Assembly (NCBI RefSeq): GCF_002911015.1
Contig: NZ_KZ626842.1
Span: forward strand, 1 to 64,000
DNA length: 64,000 nucleotides
Reading direction: 5' to 3'
Source of the DNA: Streptomyces populi
GTDB taxonomy: Bacteria > Actinomycetota > Actinomycetes > Streptomycetales > Streptomycetaceae
Below, piece after piece: positions 30,823 through 43,351 of this stretch. Under the pieces are notes generated by a model. The model saw only the letters and a program-made list of their open reading frames with translations. It made no database searches and was not told the DNA's origin. The first letter of the stretch is position 1, and every line of letters begins with the position of its first letter. The translations under genes and the position numbers were made by a program.

Positions 30823-31297
30823 GACTCCTTCTCGTCGCCTGCTTCCGCGATCGCCCGTGCCCCCAGGATGCCCCCGACGTACCGCCGACGCCGCGTGACA
30901 CGCTGGCCCCTGCCGGCAGGTGCGGGCGGTACGGTCGGATCTCCTCGTCCACCCCGTGCGGGCCCGCTCCGCCACCGGGCCACGGTTGCGTGCGCCACCG
31001 CGAACGCCCGCTCCGCACCACCCCGGTCGGCACAGCACGCCGCGCCACCGGCCACCCCGCTTCGGTGCCCGGCCGGGAGCAACGGTTTCGTCCGCGCCCA
31101 CGGCGCGCCGGTCAACGGAGCGCCCGGACCAGCGATCCGATGATCCGAACGAAGCGGCCGGCCCAGGTGGGACGGCCCCCGTGTGCGACGTCTTCGACGG
31201 GAGCGGCTCATACCGGGATTCTCCGGATGCTCGTGTGAGCGGGCCCGGTGGCGGCGCCTGTCGCGCGGTTCCCGGCGCGATCAGGTAGTCAGGAACG
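30823..31297. other. 475-bp divergent spacer, no gene seen
   Basis: The region lies between the leftward membrane protein and the rightward uvrA-like gene. It is uniformly G+C-rich with no frame of coding character. It presumably contains both promoters, but no clear hexamers were seen. Confidence 0.4.
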
Positions 31298-33766
31298 GTG
31301 GACAAGGACGCGACCGACCCCTTCGTGCATGTCCGGGGCGCCGGTGAGAACAACCTGCGGAACATCGATGTCGACGTTCCGCGGGACGCGATGGTCGCCT
31401 TCACCGGCGTCTCCGGTTCGGGCAAGTCCTCGCTCGCGTTCGGCACGCTCTACGCGGAGGCCCAGCGGCGCTACTTCGAGTCCGTGGCACCGTACGCCCG
31501 AAGGCTGTTGCAACAGGTCGGCGCACCGCACGTACAGGAGATCACCGGACTGCCACCGGCCGTGGCCCTGCAGCAGCGACGCGGGTCGCCCAGCTCGCGC
31601 TCGACGGTCGGCACCATCACCACGCTGTCCAATCTGCTGCGCATGCTGTACTCCCGCGCCGGCACCTATCCGCCCCGTGCCGCACGGCTGGAGGCCGAGT
31701 CGTTCTCACCCAACACCGCGGCCGGCGCCTGCCCGGAGTGCCACGGACTGGGCGTCGTGCACGACGTCACCGAGGACCTGCTCGTCCCGGACCCCTCGCT
31801 CAGCATCCGCGAGGGGGCGATCGCCGCCTGGCCGGGCGCCTGGCAGGGCGCCAACCTGCGCAGTGTCGTGAACGGCCTGGGGATCGACATCGACCGACCG
31901 TGGCGCAGGCTCAGGAAGAAGGACCGGGACTGGCTGCTGTACACGGACGAGCAGCCCTCCGTGTACATCGAGCCGGAGGAGGACCGCGTCGACTACGGCT
32001 ACCAGGGCAAGTTCTGGAGCGCCCGCAAGCACGTCATGCACGTCCTCGCCGACTCCAAGAGCGAGAAGATGCGCGAACGGGCGCTCCGGTTCGTCAGGAG
32101 TGTGCCCTGCCCCGAGTGTCACGGCAGCGGACTGCGGCCCGAGGCGCTCGCCGTGACCTTCGCCGGACGGTCCATCGCCGAGATCAACGCGATGCCGCTC
32201 ACCGAGGTCGTGGCGCTGCTGCGGCCCGTCGCGGGGCGGTCCGAGGCCGATGCCACCACGTCGACCGCCCGGTCCGGGGAGACGACCGAGGTCGCGGTCC
32301 GGATCTGCGGCGATCTGGTCGCGCGGGTCGAGGTACTGCTCGACCTGGGCCTCGGATACCTCAGCCTCGGGCGCCGCTCGACGACCTTGTCGCCCGGCGA
32401 GGCGCAGCGCCTGCGGATCGCCACCCAGCTGCGTTCGGGGCTGTTCGGCGTCGTCTACGTCCTCGACGAACCCTCCGCGGGCCTGCACCCGGCGGACGCG
32501 GAACCGCTGCTGGACGTGCTGGACCGCCTCAAGGCGGCGGGCAACTCGCTGTTCGTCGTGGAGCACGACATGGAGGTCGTACGGCGGGCGGACTGGGTGG
32601 TCGACATCGGCCCCGGCGCGGGCGAGGGCGGCGGACGCGTGCTGTACAGCGGCCCGGTCGCCGGTCTCGAGCGGGTCGGGGAGTCGGCCACGAGCCGGTA
32701 CCTGTTCGGGCGCGCCCAGCCGCTCGATCACCGCCCGCGCGCACCGCACGGCTGGCTGCACCTGAGCGGCGTCTCCCGCCACAATCTGCACGACGTGTCC
32801 GTCGACGTACCGCTCTGCGTACTGACGGCGGTGACGGGCGTGTCCGGTTCCGGGAAGTCGACGCTGGTGACGCAGGTGCTCGCCGAGGTCGTCCGCGGCC
32901 ACCTCGGACTCGCACCCGAGGAGCCCGACGAGGCGCGGCTGGAGGTCGACGTCCAGGACGCGTCGGGGGTCGAGTCGTTCGACCGGCTGGTCCGGGTCGA
33001 CCAACGGCCCATCGGCCGGACTCCCCGGTCCAACCTGGCCACGTACACGGGCATGTTCGACGCGGTGCGCAAGCTGTACGCGGCGACGGACGAGGCCAGG
33101 GCGCGCGGCTACTCGGCCGGGCGGTTCTCCTTCAACGTCCCCGAAGGGCGGTGCGAGACCTGCCAGGGCGAAGGATTCGTCGCGGTCGAACTGCTGTTCC
33201 TGCCCGGCACCTACGCGCCGTGCCCGACCTGCGAGGGCGCCCGGTACAACGCCGAGACGCTGGAAGTCACCCACCGCGGCAAGAACATCGCGGACGTGCT
33301 GGCGCTGTCCGTCGACGCCGCCGCCGAGTTCCTGTCGACCGTCCCGGCCGCCTCCCGCAGCCTGGAGACGTTGCGCGAGGTGGGACTGGGGTACCTGCGG
33401 CTGGGCCAGCCCGCGACGGAACTCAGCGGTGGTGAGGCCCAACGCATCAAACTGGCCACCGAACTGCAGCGGGCCCGCCGCGGGCACGCGCTCTACCTGC
33501 TCGACGAGCCGACGGCGGGGCTGCACCCCGCGGACATCGCGCTGCTGCTGCGACAGCTGCACCGGCTCGTCGACGCCGGCAACACGGTCGTCCTCGTCGA
33601 GCACGACCTGGACACGATCGCCACCGCCGACTGGGTCATCGACCTCGGGCCGGGCGGCGGCGACGCGGGCGGGCGGGTGGTCGCGGCGGGTCCGCCGGCC
33701 AAGGTGGCGAGGGCCCGCCGCAGCGCCACCGCGCCCTATCTCGCGGCCCGGCTCGCGCGCTCCTGA
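31298..33766 (+). CDS. UvrA-like ABC ATPase (short UvrA paralogue)
   Basis: An 822-residue protein with two ABC ATPase halves. Walker A motifs are GVSGSGKSSLAF and GVSGSGKSTLVT, with signatures LSPGEAQRLRI and LSGGEAQRIKLA. Zinc-ribbon pairs CPECHGLG and CPECHGSG occur in half 1, and CETCQGEG and CPTCEGA in half 2. Housekeeping UvrA is about 950-1000 residues; this short form matches the UvrA2/DrrC-like group linked to resistance against DNA-binding drugs and to DNA damage tolerance. GTG 31298 has AGGAA upstream. As a second UvrA on an island it may protect DNA from a toxin or stress. UvrB recruitment cannot be judged from sequence. Confidence 0.9.
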   Translation: MDKDATDPFVHVRGAGENNLRNIDVDVPRDAMVAFTGVSGSGKSSLAFGTLYAEAQRRYFESVAPYARRLLQQVGAPHVQEITGLPPAVALQQRRGSPSSRSTVGTITTLSNLLRMLYSRAGTYPPRAARLEAESFSPNTAAGACPECHGLGVVHDVTEDLLVPDPSLSIREGAIAAWPGAWQGANLRSVVNGLGIDIDRPWRRLRKKDRDWLLYTDEQPSVYIEPEEDRVDYGYQGKFWSARKHVMHVLADSKSEKMRERALRFVRSVPCPECHGSGLRPEALAVTFAGRSIAEINAMPLTEVVALLRPVAGRSEADATTSTARSGETTEVAVRICGDLVARVEVLLDLGLGYLSLGRRSTTLSPGEAQRLRIATQLRSGLFGVVYVLDEPSAGLHPADAEPLLDVLDRLKAAGNSLFVVEHDMEVVRRADWVVDIGPGAGEGGGRVLYSGPVAGLERVGESATSRYLFGRAQPLDHRPRAPHGWLHLSGVSRHNLHDVSVDVPLCVLTAVTGVSGSGKSTLVTQVLAEVVRGHLGLAPEEPDEARLEVDVQDASGVESFDRLVRVDQRPIGRTPRSNLATYTGMFDAVRKLYAATDEARARGYSAGRFSFNVPEGRCETCQGEGFVAVELLFLPGTYAPCPTCEGARYNAETLEVTHRGKNIADVLALSVDAAAEFLSTVPAASRSLETLREVGLGYLRLGQPATELSGGEAQRIKLATELQRARRGHALYLLDEPTAGLHPADIALLLRQLHRLVDAGNTVVLVEHDLDTIATADWVIDLGPGGGDAGGRVVAAGPPAKVARARRSATAPYLAARLARS

Positions 33767-34059
33767 CGACGGCGCGGAAGGCTGAGCACCGGTCGGCCGG
33801 ATTCGGGGCGCCGCCGCGCGTCGCCGTGCCGCGTCCCGGCCTGTGGCGGACGGCGCTCGCGTGGTGTCCCGTCCGTGCCACCCGGGTCGGCGTGGCTCCG
33901 AGTACCCGGGCCACGGCACCCAGTGCCTCGACCTTCAGGAGTCGCCCCCGCGCGATCGGATCGAACCGAGGAAGGGACACCCACCCACTGCGGCTCTGTG
34001 ACAGGGCGGCTCGCCCAACTGCTCCTGACACCGCTCGCGCAAAGGTTCTGGCGAGGCGA

Positions 34060-35841
34060 TCAGCCGGGCCCGCCCAGCACGATCTTCCACACTCGCGTCG
34101 CCACCTGGAGGTTCAGCCGGTCCTCGACGTCGGCGAGGTCGTTGCCGCTGATGTCGCGGATGCGCTGGAGCCGATAGCGCAGCGTGCTGCGGTGGATCGC
34201 GAGGGATTCCGCGGTCTCGTCGTAGTTGCCGCCGCAGTCGAAGTACCGGGACAGGGTCTCCACCATGGCCGTGTGGTGCCGGGAGTCGTAGTCGATGAGC
34301 TGCCCGAGCCACTCCTGGACGAACGTCTCCAGCTCCCGGTAATCGTTGCCGGGCCCCAGGATGCGGTAGAGGCCGAGCTCGTCGAAGAACGTCGTGCCGT
34401 AGCGCTCGCGTGAGTGGCGGCGCACTTCCATGGCACGCTGCGCCTCCTCGTAGCCGTGGGGTATGTCGTCCAGGGAGTCGCAAGGGGCGCTCACTCCGAT
34501 CGTCCCGGAGCGTGTCCCGGTCTCCCGGGCGAGCGCCTCGTACAACGTGCGGGCGTGCGGCCTGTCGTCGGCGACCAGGACCACATGGTCGGAACGCCGG
34601 GTCAGCAGCGAGCGCATGCCCACGGCAGAGGCCGCCCGTCCCACGGTCTGCGCGAAGGAATCGTCCGCGGTCCGGTTCGGCCACTGCACCACGACGATGT
34701 AGTGGCTGCGGTGCAGGTCGTGTCCGACCGCCTCGGACCGGGCGTAGGCGCTCGCCTCGTCCGTCCCCGCCAGCAGGTCGTCGACCAGCTCGCGGTGCAG
34801 CCTCAGTTCCACTTCGGCCAGATCGCGCAGGTGCGTCAGCTCCGGGGCGAGCGACGCGGCGGCGTGTTCCAGCGCGAGCTCGGTGTGCTCGTCGGCCTCG
34901 TCCCGGGCATCGACCACGGCCAGCACGCCCAGGATCTCGCCGTGCGGGCGGACCAGGGCGATCAGCCGGTCCTTCACCCTCACCGGCCCGGCCTGACGGG
35001 CCACGGCGTGCAGCATGTCGTCCTGGCGCACGGGGTCCGGTTCGGGATAGGGGTCGGGGCGGCCGGGGCCGGTCCAGGACCTCAGGCGGCCGAAGCGGTC
35101 CTCGACCAGCGCGGGGAGTCCGGTGAGCCTGTGCAGTGCGCGGGTGATCGCTTCCTCGCCGCCGCTCGAGGCAGCCACGTCGGCCATGAGCGCGTGGACG
35201 GCCCGCTGGTACCCCAGCTCCGCCACGACGGAGATCAGCTGCCGCTGGAGGGCCGTGCGTTCGTCCCTCAGCCGGTGCAGCTCCAACGCGTCCTCGCGTC
35301 GGCGGTGGTGTGCGAAGGCGACCGACAGAGCGGCAGCGGTGTGCCGGACGAGCGTGGCGAGCAGGGATCGCTCGGCCTCGGTGGGCCGGGAGCGGGACGT
35401 CACCACGAGGTAGCCGTGGAGTCCCTCGAGTCCGCGCAGCCCCAGAGCCCGGCCCCAGGGCCGGCCGGGCACGGTCACGGGACCGTCCCGCCCGGCCAGG
35501 TCCCGCACCCTGTGGCCCGCGGCCGAGGCGTGCGTCTGCCCGTTCCTCGGGCTGGGGACCAGGTCGCCGTCCACCATGAGGTATCCGGCCTCGGCGCTGT
35601 ATGGCCCCGCGGCGGCTATGTGGTCCATGGCCAGGCGCAGGATCTCGCCTTCGTCCGGGGTGTCGAACAGGACTCTGGAGAGCGCCGTCAGGTCGCGGAG
35701 GGCATGGTCGTCCGGGTTGCGAACGGGTGGGCGGGTCCATGTGCGCGCGGCCGTGGTGTGCCACCGGGCGCTGCCCTGCGGAAGGCTGCTCGCCCGGTCG
35801 GAGCGGCGATGGTACAAGCTGTGTGTCCGACTGCCGGCCAT
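34060..35841 (-). CDS. PucR/CdaR-type transcriptional regulator
   Basis: A 593-residue protein. An N-terminal GAF-like sensory part (about 45-190) is followed by a coiled segment (DALELHRLRDERTALQRQL), a second sensor-like part, the CdaR GGDEF-like middle domain, and a C-terminal PucR-type helix-turn-helix. The last includes YFDCGGNYDETAESLAIHRS, then TLRYRLQRI. ATG 35841 has CGGAG 8 nt upstream. It reads away from the dnaK operon and shares a 288-bp intergenic region with it, so it is a candidate regulator of that operon or of itself. Ligand unknown. The extreme C-terminus (VWKIVLGGPG) is normal for the family. Confidence 0.85.
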   Translation of the reverse strand: MAGSRTHSLYHRRSDRASSLPQGSARWHTTAARTWTRPPVRNPDDHALRDLTALSRVLFDTPDEGEILRLAMDHIAAAGPYSAEAGYLMVDGDLVPSPRNGQTHASAAGHRVRDLAGRDGPVTVPGRPWGRALGLRGLEGLHGYLVVTSRSRPTEAERSLLATLVRHTAAALSVAFAHHRRREDALELHRLRDERTALQRQLISVVAELGYQRAVHALMADVAASSGGEEAITRALHRLTGLPALVEDRFGRLRSWTGPGRPDPYPEPDPVRQDDMLHAVARQAGPVRVKDRLIALVRPHGEILGVLAVVDARDEADEHTELALEHAAASLAPELTHLRDLAEVELRLHRELVDDLLAGTDEASAYARSEAVGHDLHRSHYIVVVQWPNRTADDSFAQTVGRAASAVGMRSLLTRRSDHVVLVADDRPHARTLYEALARETGTRSGTIGVSAPCDSLDDIPHGYEEAQRAMEVRRHSRERYGTTFFDELGLYRILGPGNDYRELETFVQEWLGQLIDYDSRHHTAMVETLSRYFDCGGNYDETAESLAIHRSTLRYRLQRIRDISGNDLADVEDRLNLQVATRVWKIVLGGPG

Positions 35842-35855
35842 GGGATCACTCCGTT

Positions 35856-35875
35856 CTCCCTGAGCCTTCAGGGAG
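35856..35875. promoter_or_regulatory. Perfect inverted repeat upstream of the PucR-type gene
   Basis: CTCCCTGA (35856-35863) and TCAGGGAG (35868-35875) flank a GCCT loop, only 15 bp before the regulator's ATG on the minus strand. It overlaps the likely leader and could be an autoregulatory operator or an mRNA hairpin. No CIRCE or HAIR (HspR) element was found in the shared 35842-36129 spacer. Confidence 0.4.
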
Positions 35876-36129
35876 GCGAGTGGCGTTTCGCGTACCCGCT
35901 CCCGGCCGGCTTAACCGAGATGTTCGGATTCTTTCTCTCGTACTCGTAGGGCGACCCGACCCGTGCATTCCTGACTCGCCAGGCGCAGGCGTGGAGCCTC
36001 CCGGTTCGTCACCCTGGGGAGTGCTCGAGACCCTCCGCGCGCACCGGTGGGAAACCGCCGGAGGTCCCACCACCTGAACGAACGTGATCCGGAGAGTCGA
36101 CGCAGGCGCCGTACCGGGAGGAGTTCCTC

Positions 36130-38031
36130 ATGGCCAAGGCAGTGGGCATCGACCTGGGCACCACCAACTCGGTGATCGCCGTGTGGGAGGGCGGCGAGCC
36201 GTCCGTCGTGCCCAACAGCGAGGGCAACCGCACGACACCTTCCGTGGTGGCCTTCACCGACACCGGGGAACGTCTGGTGGGCCAACTGGCCCGCCGCCAG
36301 GCCATTCTCAACCCCAAGGGCACCATCTACTCGGCCAAGCGGTTCATCGGCCGGCACTTCGACGAGATACCCGACGAGGCCAGAGCGGTGGCGTACGACG
36401 TCGTCGAGGGCGACGGCGGGGCCGCCCGCTTCAAGGTGCGCGACAAGCTGTACGCGCCGGAGGAGATCAGCGCACAGGTGCTGCGCAAACTCGCCGACGA
36501 CGCCTCCAAGCAGCTGGGGGAGCGGGTCACGGAGGCGGTCATCACGGTGCCCGCCTACTTCAACGACGCTCAGCGCACCGCCACCAAGGACGCCGGACGG
36601 ATCGCCGGACTGGAGGTGCTGCGGATCATCAACGAGCCGACGGCGGCCGCCCTCGCGTACGGCATGGACAAGAAGGAGCACGAGACCGTCCTCGTCTTCG
36701 ACCTGGGCGGCGGCACCTTCGACGTGAGCATCCTCGACGTCGGCGACGGCGTGGTGGAGGTGCGCTCCACCGCCGGCGACAGCCACCTGGGCGGCGACGA
36801 CTTCGACCGGCGTCTGGTGGATCACCTCGCGGACGACTTCCAGAAGGAGAACGGCATCGACCTGCGCAAGGACCCGCAGGCGCTGCAACGACTGTTCGAG
36901 GCGGCGGAGAAGGCCAAGACCGAGCTCAGTTCGGTGACGCAGACGCAGGTCAGCCTGCCGTTCATCACCGCCGACGCCGCGGGCCCCAAGCACCTCACCG
37001 ACTCGATCATGCGGTCCACGTTCGAGCAGATCACCGGCGACCTGGTGGAGCGCTGCCTGGGACCGGTGCAGCAGGCGATGGCCGACGCCAAGGTCGGCGA
37101 CAGCGACATCGACGAGGTCATCCTCGTCGGCGGTTCCACCCGCATCCCCGCTGTCCAGACCCTGGTCCGCCGGCTGACCGGCGGCAAGGAACCCAACATG
37201 AGCGTCAATCCCGACGAGGTCGTGGCCCTGGGCGCCGCGATCCAGGCCGGGGTGCTCAAGGGCGAGGTCAAGGACGTCCTGCTGCTCGACGTCACCCCCT
37301 TGTCGCTGGGCCTGGAGACGCGCGGCGGAGTGATGACGAAGATCATCGAGCGGAACACCACCATCCCGGTGCGCCGCAGCGAGACCTTCTCCACCGCCGA
37401 GGACAACCAGCCGGCCGTCGATGTGGTGGTCCTCCAGGGCGAACGCGAGCTGGCCGCCGACAACCGGGTGCTGGGCCGGTTCCAGCTCACCGACATCCGG
37501 CCGGCGCCGCGGGGCGAACCGCAGATCGAGGTCACCTTCGACATCGACGCCAACGGCATCCTCAACGTCAAGGCCCGCGACCGGGACACCGGCAAGGAAC
37601 AGGGCATCACCATCAGCGAGAGCTCCAACCTGGACCGCGGTGAGGTCGAACGCATGGTCCAGGAGGCCGAGAGCAACCGGGGCCAGGACCAGGCACTTCG
37701 CGAGGCCGTCGACGCCCGCAACGAACTCGACGCCGTCGCCTACCAGGTCGAGAAGCGTCTCGCCGAGCTGGGCGACGCGGCGCCCGCGCACGAGAAGGCA
37801 CGCGCCGAGATGCTCGTGTCCGACGCCCGGGCGGCGGTCAAGGACGAGGCGGGCGTGGAGCGCGCGCGGCCCCTGACCTCCGAACTCCAGCAGGTGCTCG
37901 CCGGGCTGACGGCTCATCAGGGCGCAGGCGCCACGGGCGGCGGTCCCGGCCAGGACGCCGCCGCCGGCGGTCCCACGAGTGGCGGCGGCGGTGACGATGA
38001 TGTCATCGACGCCGAGTTCGACAAGGGCTGA
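36130..38031 (+). CDS. dnaK: Hsp70 chaperone DnaK (accessory copy)
   Basis: A 633-residue DnaK. The ATPase domain (1 to about 365) has [29 protein letters not shown] and [12 protein letters not shown]. The substrate-binding domain has [20 protein letters not shown]. The helical lid and a disordered Gly-rich tail end in [12 protein letters not shown]. It heads a chaperone operon with grpE, a dnaJ-type gene, a cbpM-like gene and clpB at spacings of 8 bp or less. The ATG follows GGGAGGAG. This layout is an extra heat-shock set on an island rather than the main dnaK-grpE-dnaJ1-hspR operon, which carries a zinc-finger DnaJ and HspR. Confidence 0.96.
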   Translation: MAKAVGIDLGTTNSVIAVWEGGEPSVVPNSEGNRTTPSVVAFTDTGERLVGQLARRQAILNPKGTIYSAKRFIGRHFDEIPDEARAVAYDVVEGDGGAARFKVRDKLYAPEEISAQVLRKLADDASKQLGERVTEAVITVPAYFNDAQRTATKDAGRIAGLEVLRIINEPTAAALAYGMDKKEHETVLVFDLGGGTFDVSILDVGDGVVEVRSTAGDSHLGGDDFDRRLVDHLADDFQKENGIDLRKDPQALQRLFEAAEKAKTELSSVTQTQVSLPFITADAAGPKHLTDSIMRSTFEQITGDLVERCLGPVQQAMADAKVGDSDIDEVILVGGSTRIPAVQTLVRRLTGGKEPNMSVNPDEVVALGAAIQAGVLKGEVKDVLLLDVTPLSLGLETRGGVMTKIIERNTTIPVRRSETFSTAEDNQPAVDVVVLQGERELAADNRVLGRFQLTDIRPAPRGEPQIEVTFDIDANGILNVKARDRDTGKEQGITISESSNLDRGEVERMVQEAESNRGQDQALREAVDARNELDAVAYQVEKRLAELGDAAPAHEKARAEMLVSDARAAVKDEAGVERARPLTSELQQVLAGLTAHQGAGATGGGPGQDAAAGGPTSGGGGDDDVIDAEFDKG

Positions 38032-38039
38032 GGCGCGTC

Positions 38040-38648
38040 ATGCCCACCCACGCCCAGGAACCCGACCGGGCCGCGTCGGATCCGGTCGTACCGGTCCCGG
38101 AAGCCGCCGGACGCTCTCCTCGCGGGGATCTGCCGCAACCGGGCCCGCCCCGGTCCGAAGCGGCGAACGACGAACCGGGACCCGACGCCGCCGGCCCCGC
38201 GCGTGCCGAGGACGAGTACACGACCGCGATCCAGGAACTGGAGGACCGCTGGCGACGCGCGCTCGCCGACCTCGACAACCTTCGCAAGCGTCACGCCAGG
38301 GAACTGGAGCGCGAACGGGCGGTCGAGCGGTCCCGCACGGCGGCCGCCTTCCTGCCCGTCCTCGACAACCTCGAACTCGCCCTGACCCACGCGGGCGCCG
38401 ATCCGGGCGCGATCGTGGAGGGCGTCCGGGCCGTACGCGACCAGGCGGTCAACGTCCTCGAACTGCTCGGCTACCCGCGGCACGCGGAGACCGGCGTCGC
38501 CTTCGACCCGGCCCGGCACGAGGTGGTCGGCGTCGTCCAGGACCCCGACGCCCCACCGGGCACGGTCGTACAGGTCCTGCGCCCCGGATACGGGGACGGC
38601 GAGCGGCAGCTCAGGCCCGCCGCCGTGACCGTCGCGAAGCGGGAGTGA
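38040..38648 (+). CDS. grpE: GrpE nucleotide exchange factor
   Basis: A 202-residue GrpE. An acidic/Pro-rich disordered start (1-58) precedes a long coiled coil (EYTTAIQELEDRWRRALADL, then DNLRKRHARELERERA). The compact beta domain carries FDPARHEVVGVVQ. It releases ADP from DnaK. ATG 38040 follows the dnaK stop by 8 nt. The coiled coil and beta domain look complete although the protein is slightly short. Confidence 0.92.
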   Translation: MPTHAQEPDRAASDPVVPVPEAAGRSPRGDLPQPGPPRSEAANDEPGPDAAGPARAEDEYTTAIQELEDRWRRALADLDNLRKRHARELERERAVERSRTAAAFLPVLDNLELALTHAGADPGAIVEGVRAVRDQAVNVLELLGYPRHAETGVAFDPARHEVVGVVQDPDAPPGTVVQVLRPGYGDGERQLRPAAVTVAKRE

Positions 38649-38654
38649 CCGGTC

Positions 38655-39602
38655 ATGGCGCAGGACTTCTACGAGGTGCTCGGCGTGTCGCGGACCGCGA
38701 GCCAGGACGAGATCCAGCAGGCATATCGCACACTCGCCCGCAGGCACCACCCCGACGTCAACAAGGACCCCGGGGCGGAGGAGCGCTTCAAGGACCTCAA
38801 CGAGGCGTACAGCGTTCTGTCCGATCCGAAGACCCGGGCCCGCTACGACCGCTTCGGCGAGGACTTCCGCAAGATCCCCGAGGACTTCGACGAACGGGTC
38901 GCGGCCGGAGCGGGCGGCGGCTTCCGCGGTCGGAGCACCGCAGGCGGCGGTCCCCGTGTCCGGTACGCCACCGGCTTCGGCGACGACTTCGGCGCGGAGG
39001 GCATCGACATCGAGGACCTGCTCGGCTCCATGTTCGGAACCGGCGCCGCCCGGGGCGGCGTCCCCGGAGCGGACCAGGAGGCCGAACTGCCGCTCACCGT
39101 CGAGGAGGCGTACCGAGGCGGCCGCCGCACCGTCACGCTCGCCGGTCCCACCGGGCAGCCGCGGCGGTACGAGGTCGACGTGCCGCCGGGCGTCACCGAC
39201 GGGCAGCGCATCCGGCTGGCGGGTGAGGGCGGCCGGGGCAGTGGCGACGCCGCCGCGGGCGACCTGTACCTGCGGGTGCGTATTCAGCCCCACCCCCGGT
39301 TCCGGCTGGACGGCCGCGACGTGCACGTCCAGGTCCCGGTCACCCCCTGGGAGGCGGCCCTGGGTGCGACCGTGCCGGTGCCCACGCCCGGCGGCGGCAC
39401 GGCCAAGGTCACGGTGCCCGCGGGCTCGTCCAGCGGGCGGCGGCTGAGGCTGCGCGGCGAGGGCATGCCGAACCCGCGGGGCGCGAACGGCGACCTGTAC
39501 GCCGAACTCCGCGTCATGGTGCCGCCCGCCCTCGGTGACCGGGAGCGCGAACTGTTCGAGGAGCTCGCCGCCACTTCCCCGTTCGACCCCAGGAGGACGT
39601 GA
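38655..39602 (+). CDS. CbpA-type DnaJ co-chaperone without zinc fingers
   Basis: A 315-residue J-domain protein. The J domain (1-70) has DFYEVLGVSRTASQDEIQQAY and the HPD motif in RRHHPDVNK. A Gly-rich linker (about 78-140) and two C-terminal beta domains follow, without the four CxxCxGxG repeats of classical DnaJ. That is the CbpA/DnaJ class B layout. The ATG lies 6 nt after the grpE stop with GGGAG upstream. The next gene encodes a CbpM-like modulator, the usual partner of CbpA. Confidence 0.92.
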   Translation: MAQDFYEVLGVSRTASQDEIQQAYRTLARRHHPDVNKDPGAEERFKDLNEAYSVLSDPKTRARYDRFGEDFRKIPEDFDERVAAGAGGGFRGRSTAGGGPRVRYATGFGDDFGAEGIDIEDLLGSMFGTGAARGGVPGADQEAELPLTVEEAYRGGRRTVTLAGPTGQPRRYEVDVPPGVTDGQRIRLAGEGGRGSGDAAAGDLYLRVRIQPHPRFRLDGRDVHVQVPVTPWEAALGATVPVPTPGGGTAKVTVPAGSSSGRRLRLRGEGMPNPRGANGDLYAELRVMVPPALGDRERELFEELAATSPFDPRRT

Positions 39603-39999
39603 TGAACGACCGACCCACGGGAGCGGCAGGCATCGGCCGGGCCGGCGTGGGCGCCCGACCGGTGCGGACGGGCGCCGACCTCACCGCCTCGACGGCTGTC
39701 CGGTACGCGCTCGTGCCCGTCCCCAGGCTCTCCCTGGCCGCCGTGGCCCTTCGCTCGGGCCTCCACCCCGATCTGATCCGCCGGTTCGTCGCCCTCGGCC
39801 TGGTCGACGCCGAACGCGACGCCGCGGGGCGCCTGGTGTTCGACCCCGCGGCCCCGGCGGTCCTCGCCCGCATCCAGCGGCTGCGCACCGGACTCTGCCT
39901 CAACTACGCATCCATCGGCCTGGTGCTCGACCTGCTCGACCGCATCAGCCTGCTCGAAGCCGCCCTGCGCGGCCGCGGCACGAGGAGTGAAACACCCCC

Positions 40000-40009
<10 letters not shown>
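39602..40009 (+). CDS. CbpM/MerR-like chaperone modulator
   Basis: A 135-residue protein with a MerR-like helical core ([20 protein letters not shown], then [16 protein letters not shown]) and a second helical part ([18 protein letters not shown]). This pattern is typical of CbpM-type proteins that bind and restrain the J domain of CbpA. The first 45 residues are an Ala/Gly/Arg-rich extension. AGGAGG at 39591-39596 favours ATG 39602; GTG 39599 is too close. Its start overlaps the cbpA stop and its end overlaps clpB by 10 nt. A transcription-factor role is a weaker alternative. Confidence 0.8.
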
Positions 40010-42635
<2,626 letters not shown>

Positions 42636-42639
<4 letters not shown>

Positions 42640-43082
42640 GCACGATGCAGGCGACGACCGTCAGGTGTCCGAACTGCGGGCGCACCAACAGGGTGCCCGC
42701 GGCCGCGGAGGGCCGCCCCAAGTGCGGCCACTGCAAGCAGCCCCTGCCGTGGATGGTGGACGCGGGCGACGACGACTTCACCGAGGTCGCCGAGCGGGCC
42801 GACGTCCCCGTCGTGGTCGACCTGTGGGCCACCTGGTGCGGCCCCTGCCGCATGGTCAGCCCCGCGCTGGAGAAGGTCGCCACCGATCTCGCCGGCCGCA
42901 TCAAACTCGTCAAGGTCGACATCGACAAGAACCCGCGGCTGTCACAGCGTTTCGAGGTCCAGGCGGTACCGACGCTGCTCGTCCTCGACCAGGGCGAGAC
43001 GGTCGCCCGGCAGGCGGGGGCGGCGCCCGCCCCCGCTCTGCGCCACTGGGTGGAACAGTCGATCACAGCCCGGGAAGGGTGA
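42636..43082 (+). CDS. Thioredoxin 2-type protein with N-terminal zinc ribbon
   Basis: A 148-residue protein. Two CxxC pairs (CPNC and CGHC, about residues 11-35) form a zinc ribbon as in Trx2/TrxC. The thioredoxin fold follows, with active site [10 protein letters not shown] and the cis-proline in AVPTLLV. It reduces disulfides of oxidatively damaged proteins, and Trx2 forms are often tied to heat or oxidative stress. It overlaps the clpB stop (ATGA), so it belongs to the chaperone operon. Confidence 0.95.
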
Positions 43083-43087
43083 TCAGG

Positions 43088-43351
43088 ATGACCCTGCACG
43101 CAGACCCCCACCTCGCGCTCGTCCGGCCGGTCCGGCCGCTGACCCCAGAAGGGTGCCAGGAGTGTCTGCTGCTCGGCTCCCCGTGGGTCCACCTGAGGCT
43201 CTGCCTGACCTGCGGGCACGTCGGCTGCTGCGACTCCTCTCCGAACAAGCACGCACGCAGGCACGCGGCTGCCGTCGACCATCCGATCGTGCAGTCGTTC
43301 CAGCCCGGCGAGGAATGGCGCTGGTGCTACGTCCACGAGGCGTTCGTCTGA
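43088..43351 (+). CDS. UBP-type zinc-finger protein
   Basis: An 87-residue protein: GCQECLLLGSPWVHLRLCL, then CGHVGCCDSSPNKHARRH, then HPIVQSFQPGEEWRWCY. The Cys/His order is that of ZnF_UBP domains, which in eukaryotes bind the ubiquitin tail. Bacterial stand-alone forms are commonly encoded beside thioredoxin reductase-like or cNMP-binding proteins, as here, with unknown function. The ATG is 5 nt after the thioredoxin stop, and the stop overlaps the next ATG (TGATG). Confidence 0.88.
   Translation: MTLHADPHLALVRPVRPLTPEGCQECLLLGSPWVHLRLCLTCGHVGCCDSSPNKHARRHAAAVDHPIVQSFQPGEEWRWCYVHEAFV

Noticed and set aside
35842..36129. CIRCE or HAIR (HspR) heat-shock operator before dnaK
   Set aside because: Neither the CIRCE inverted repeat nor CTTGAGT-N7-ACTCAAG is found; only the CTCCCTGA/TCAGGGAG repeat near the regulator start.
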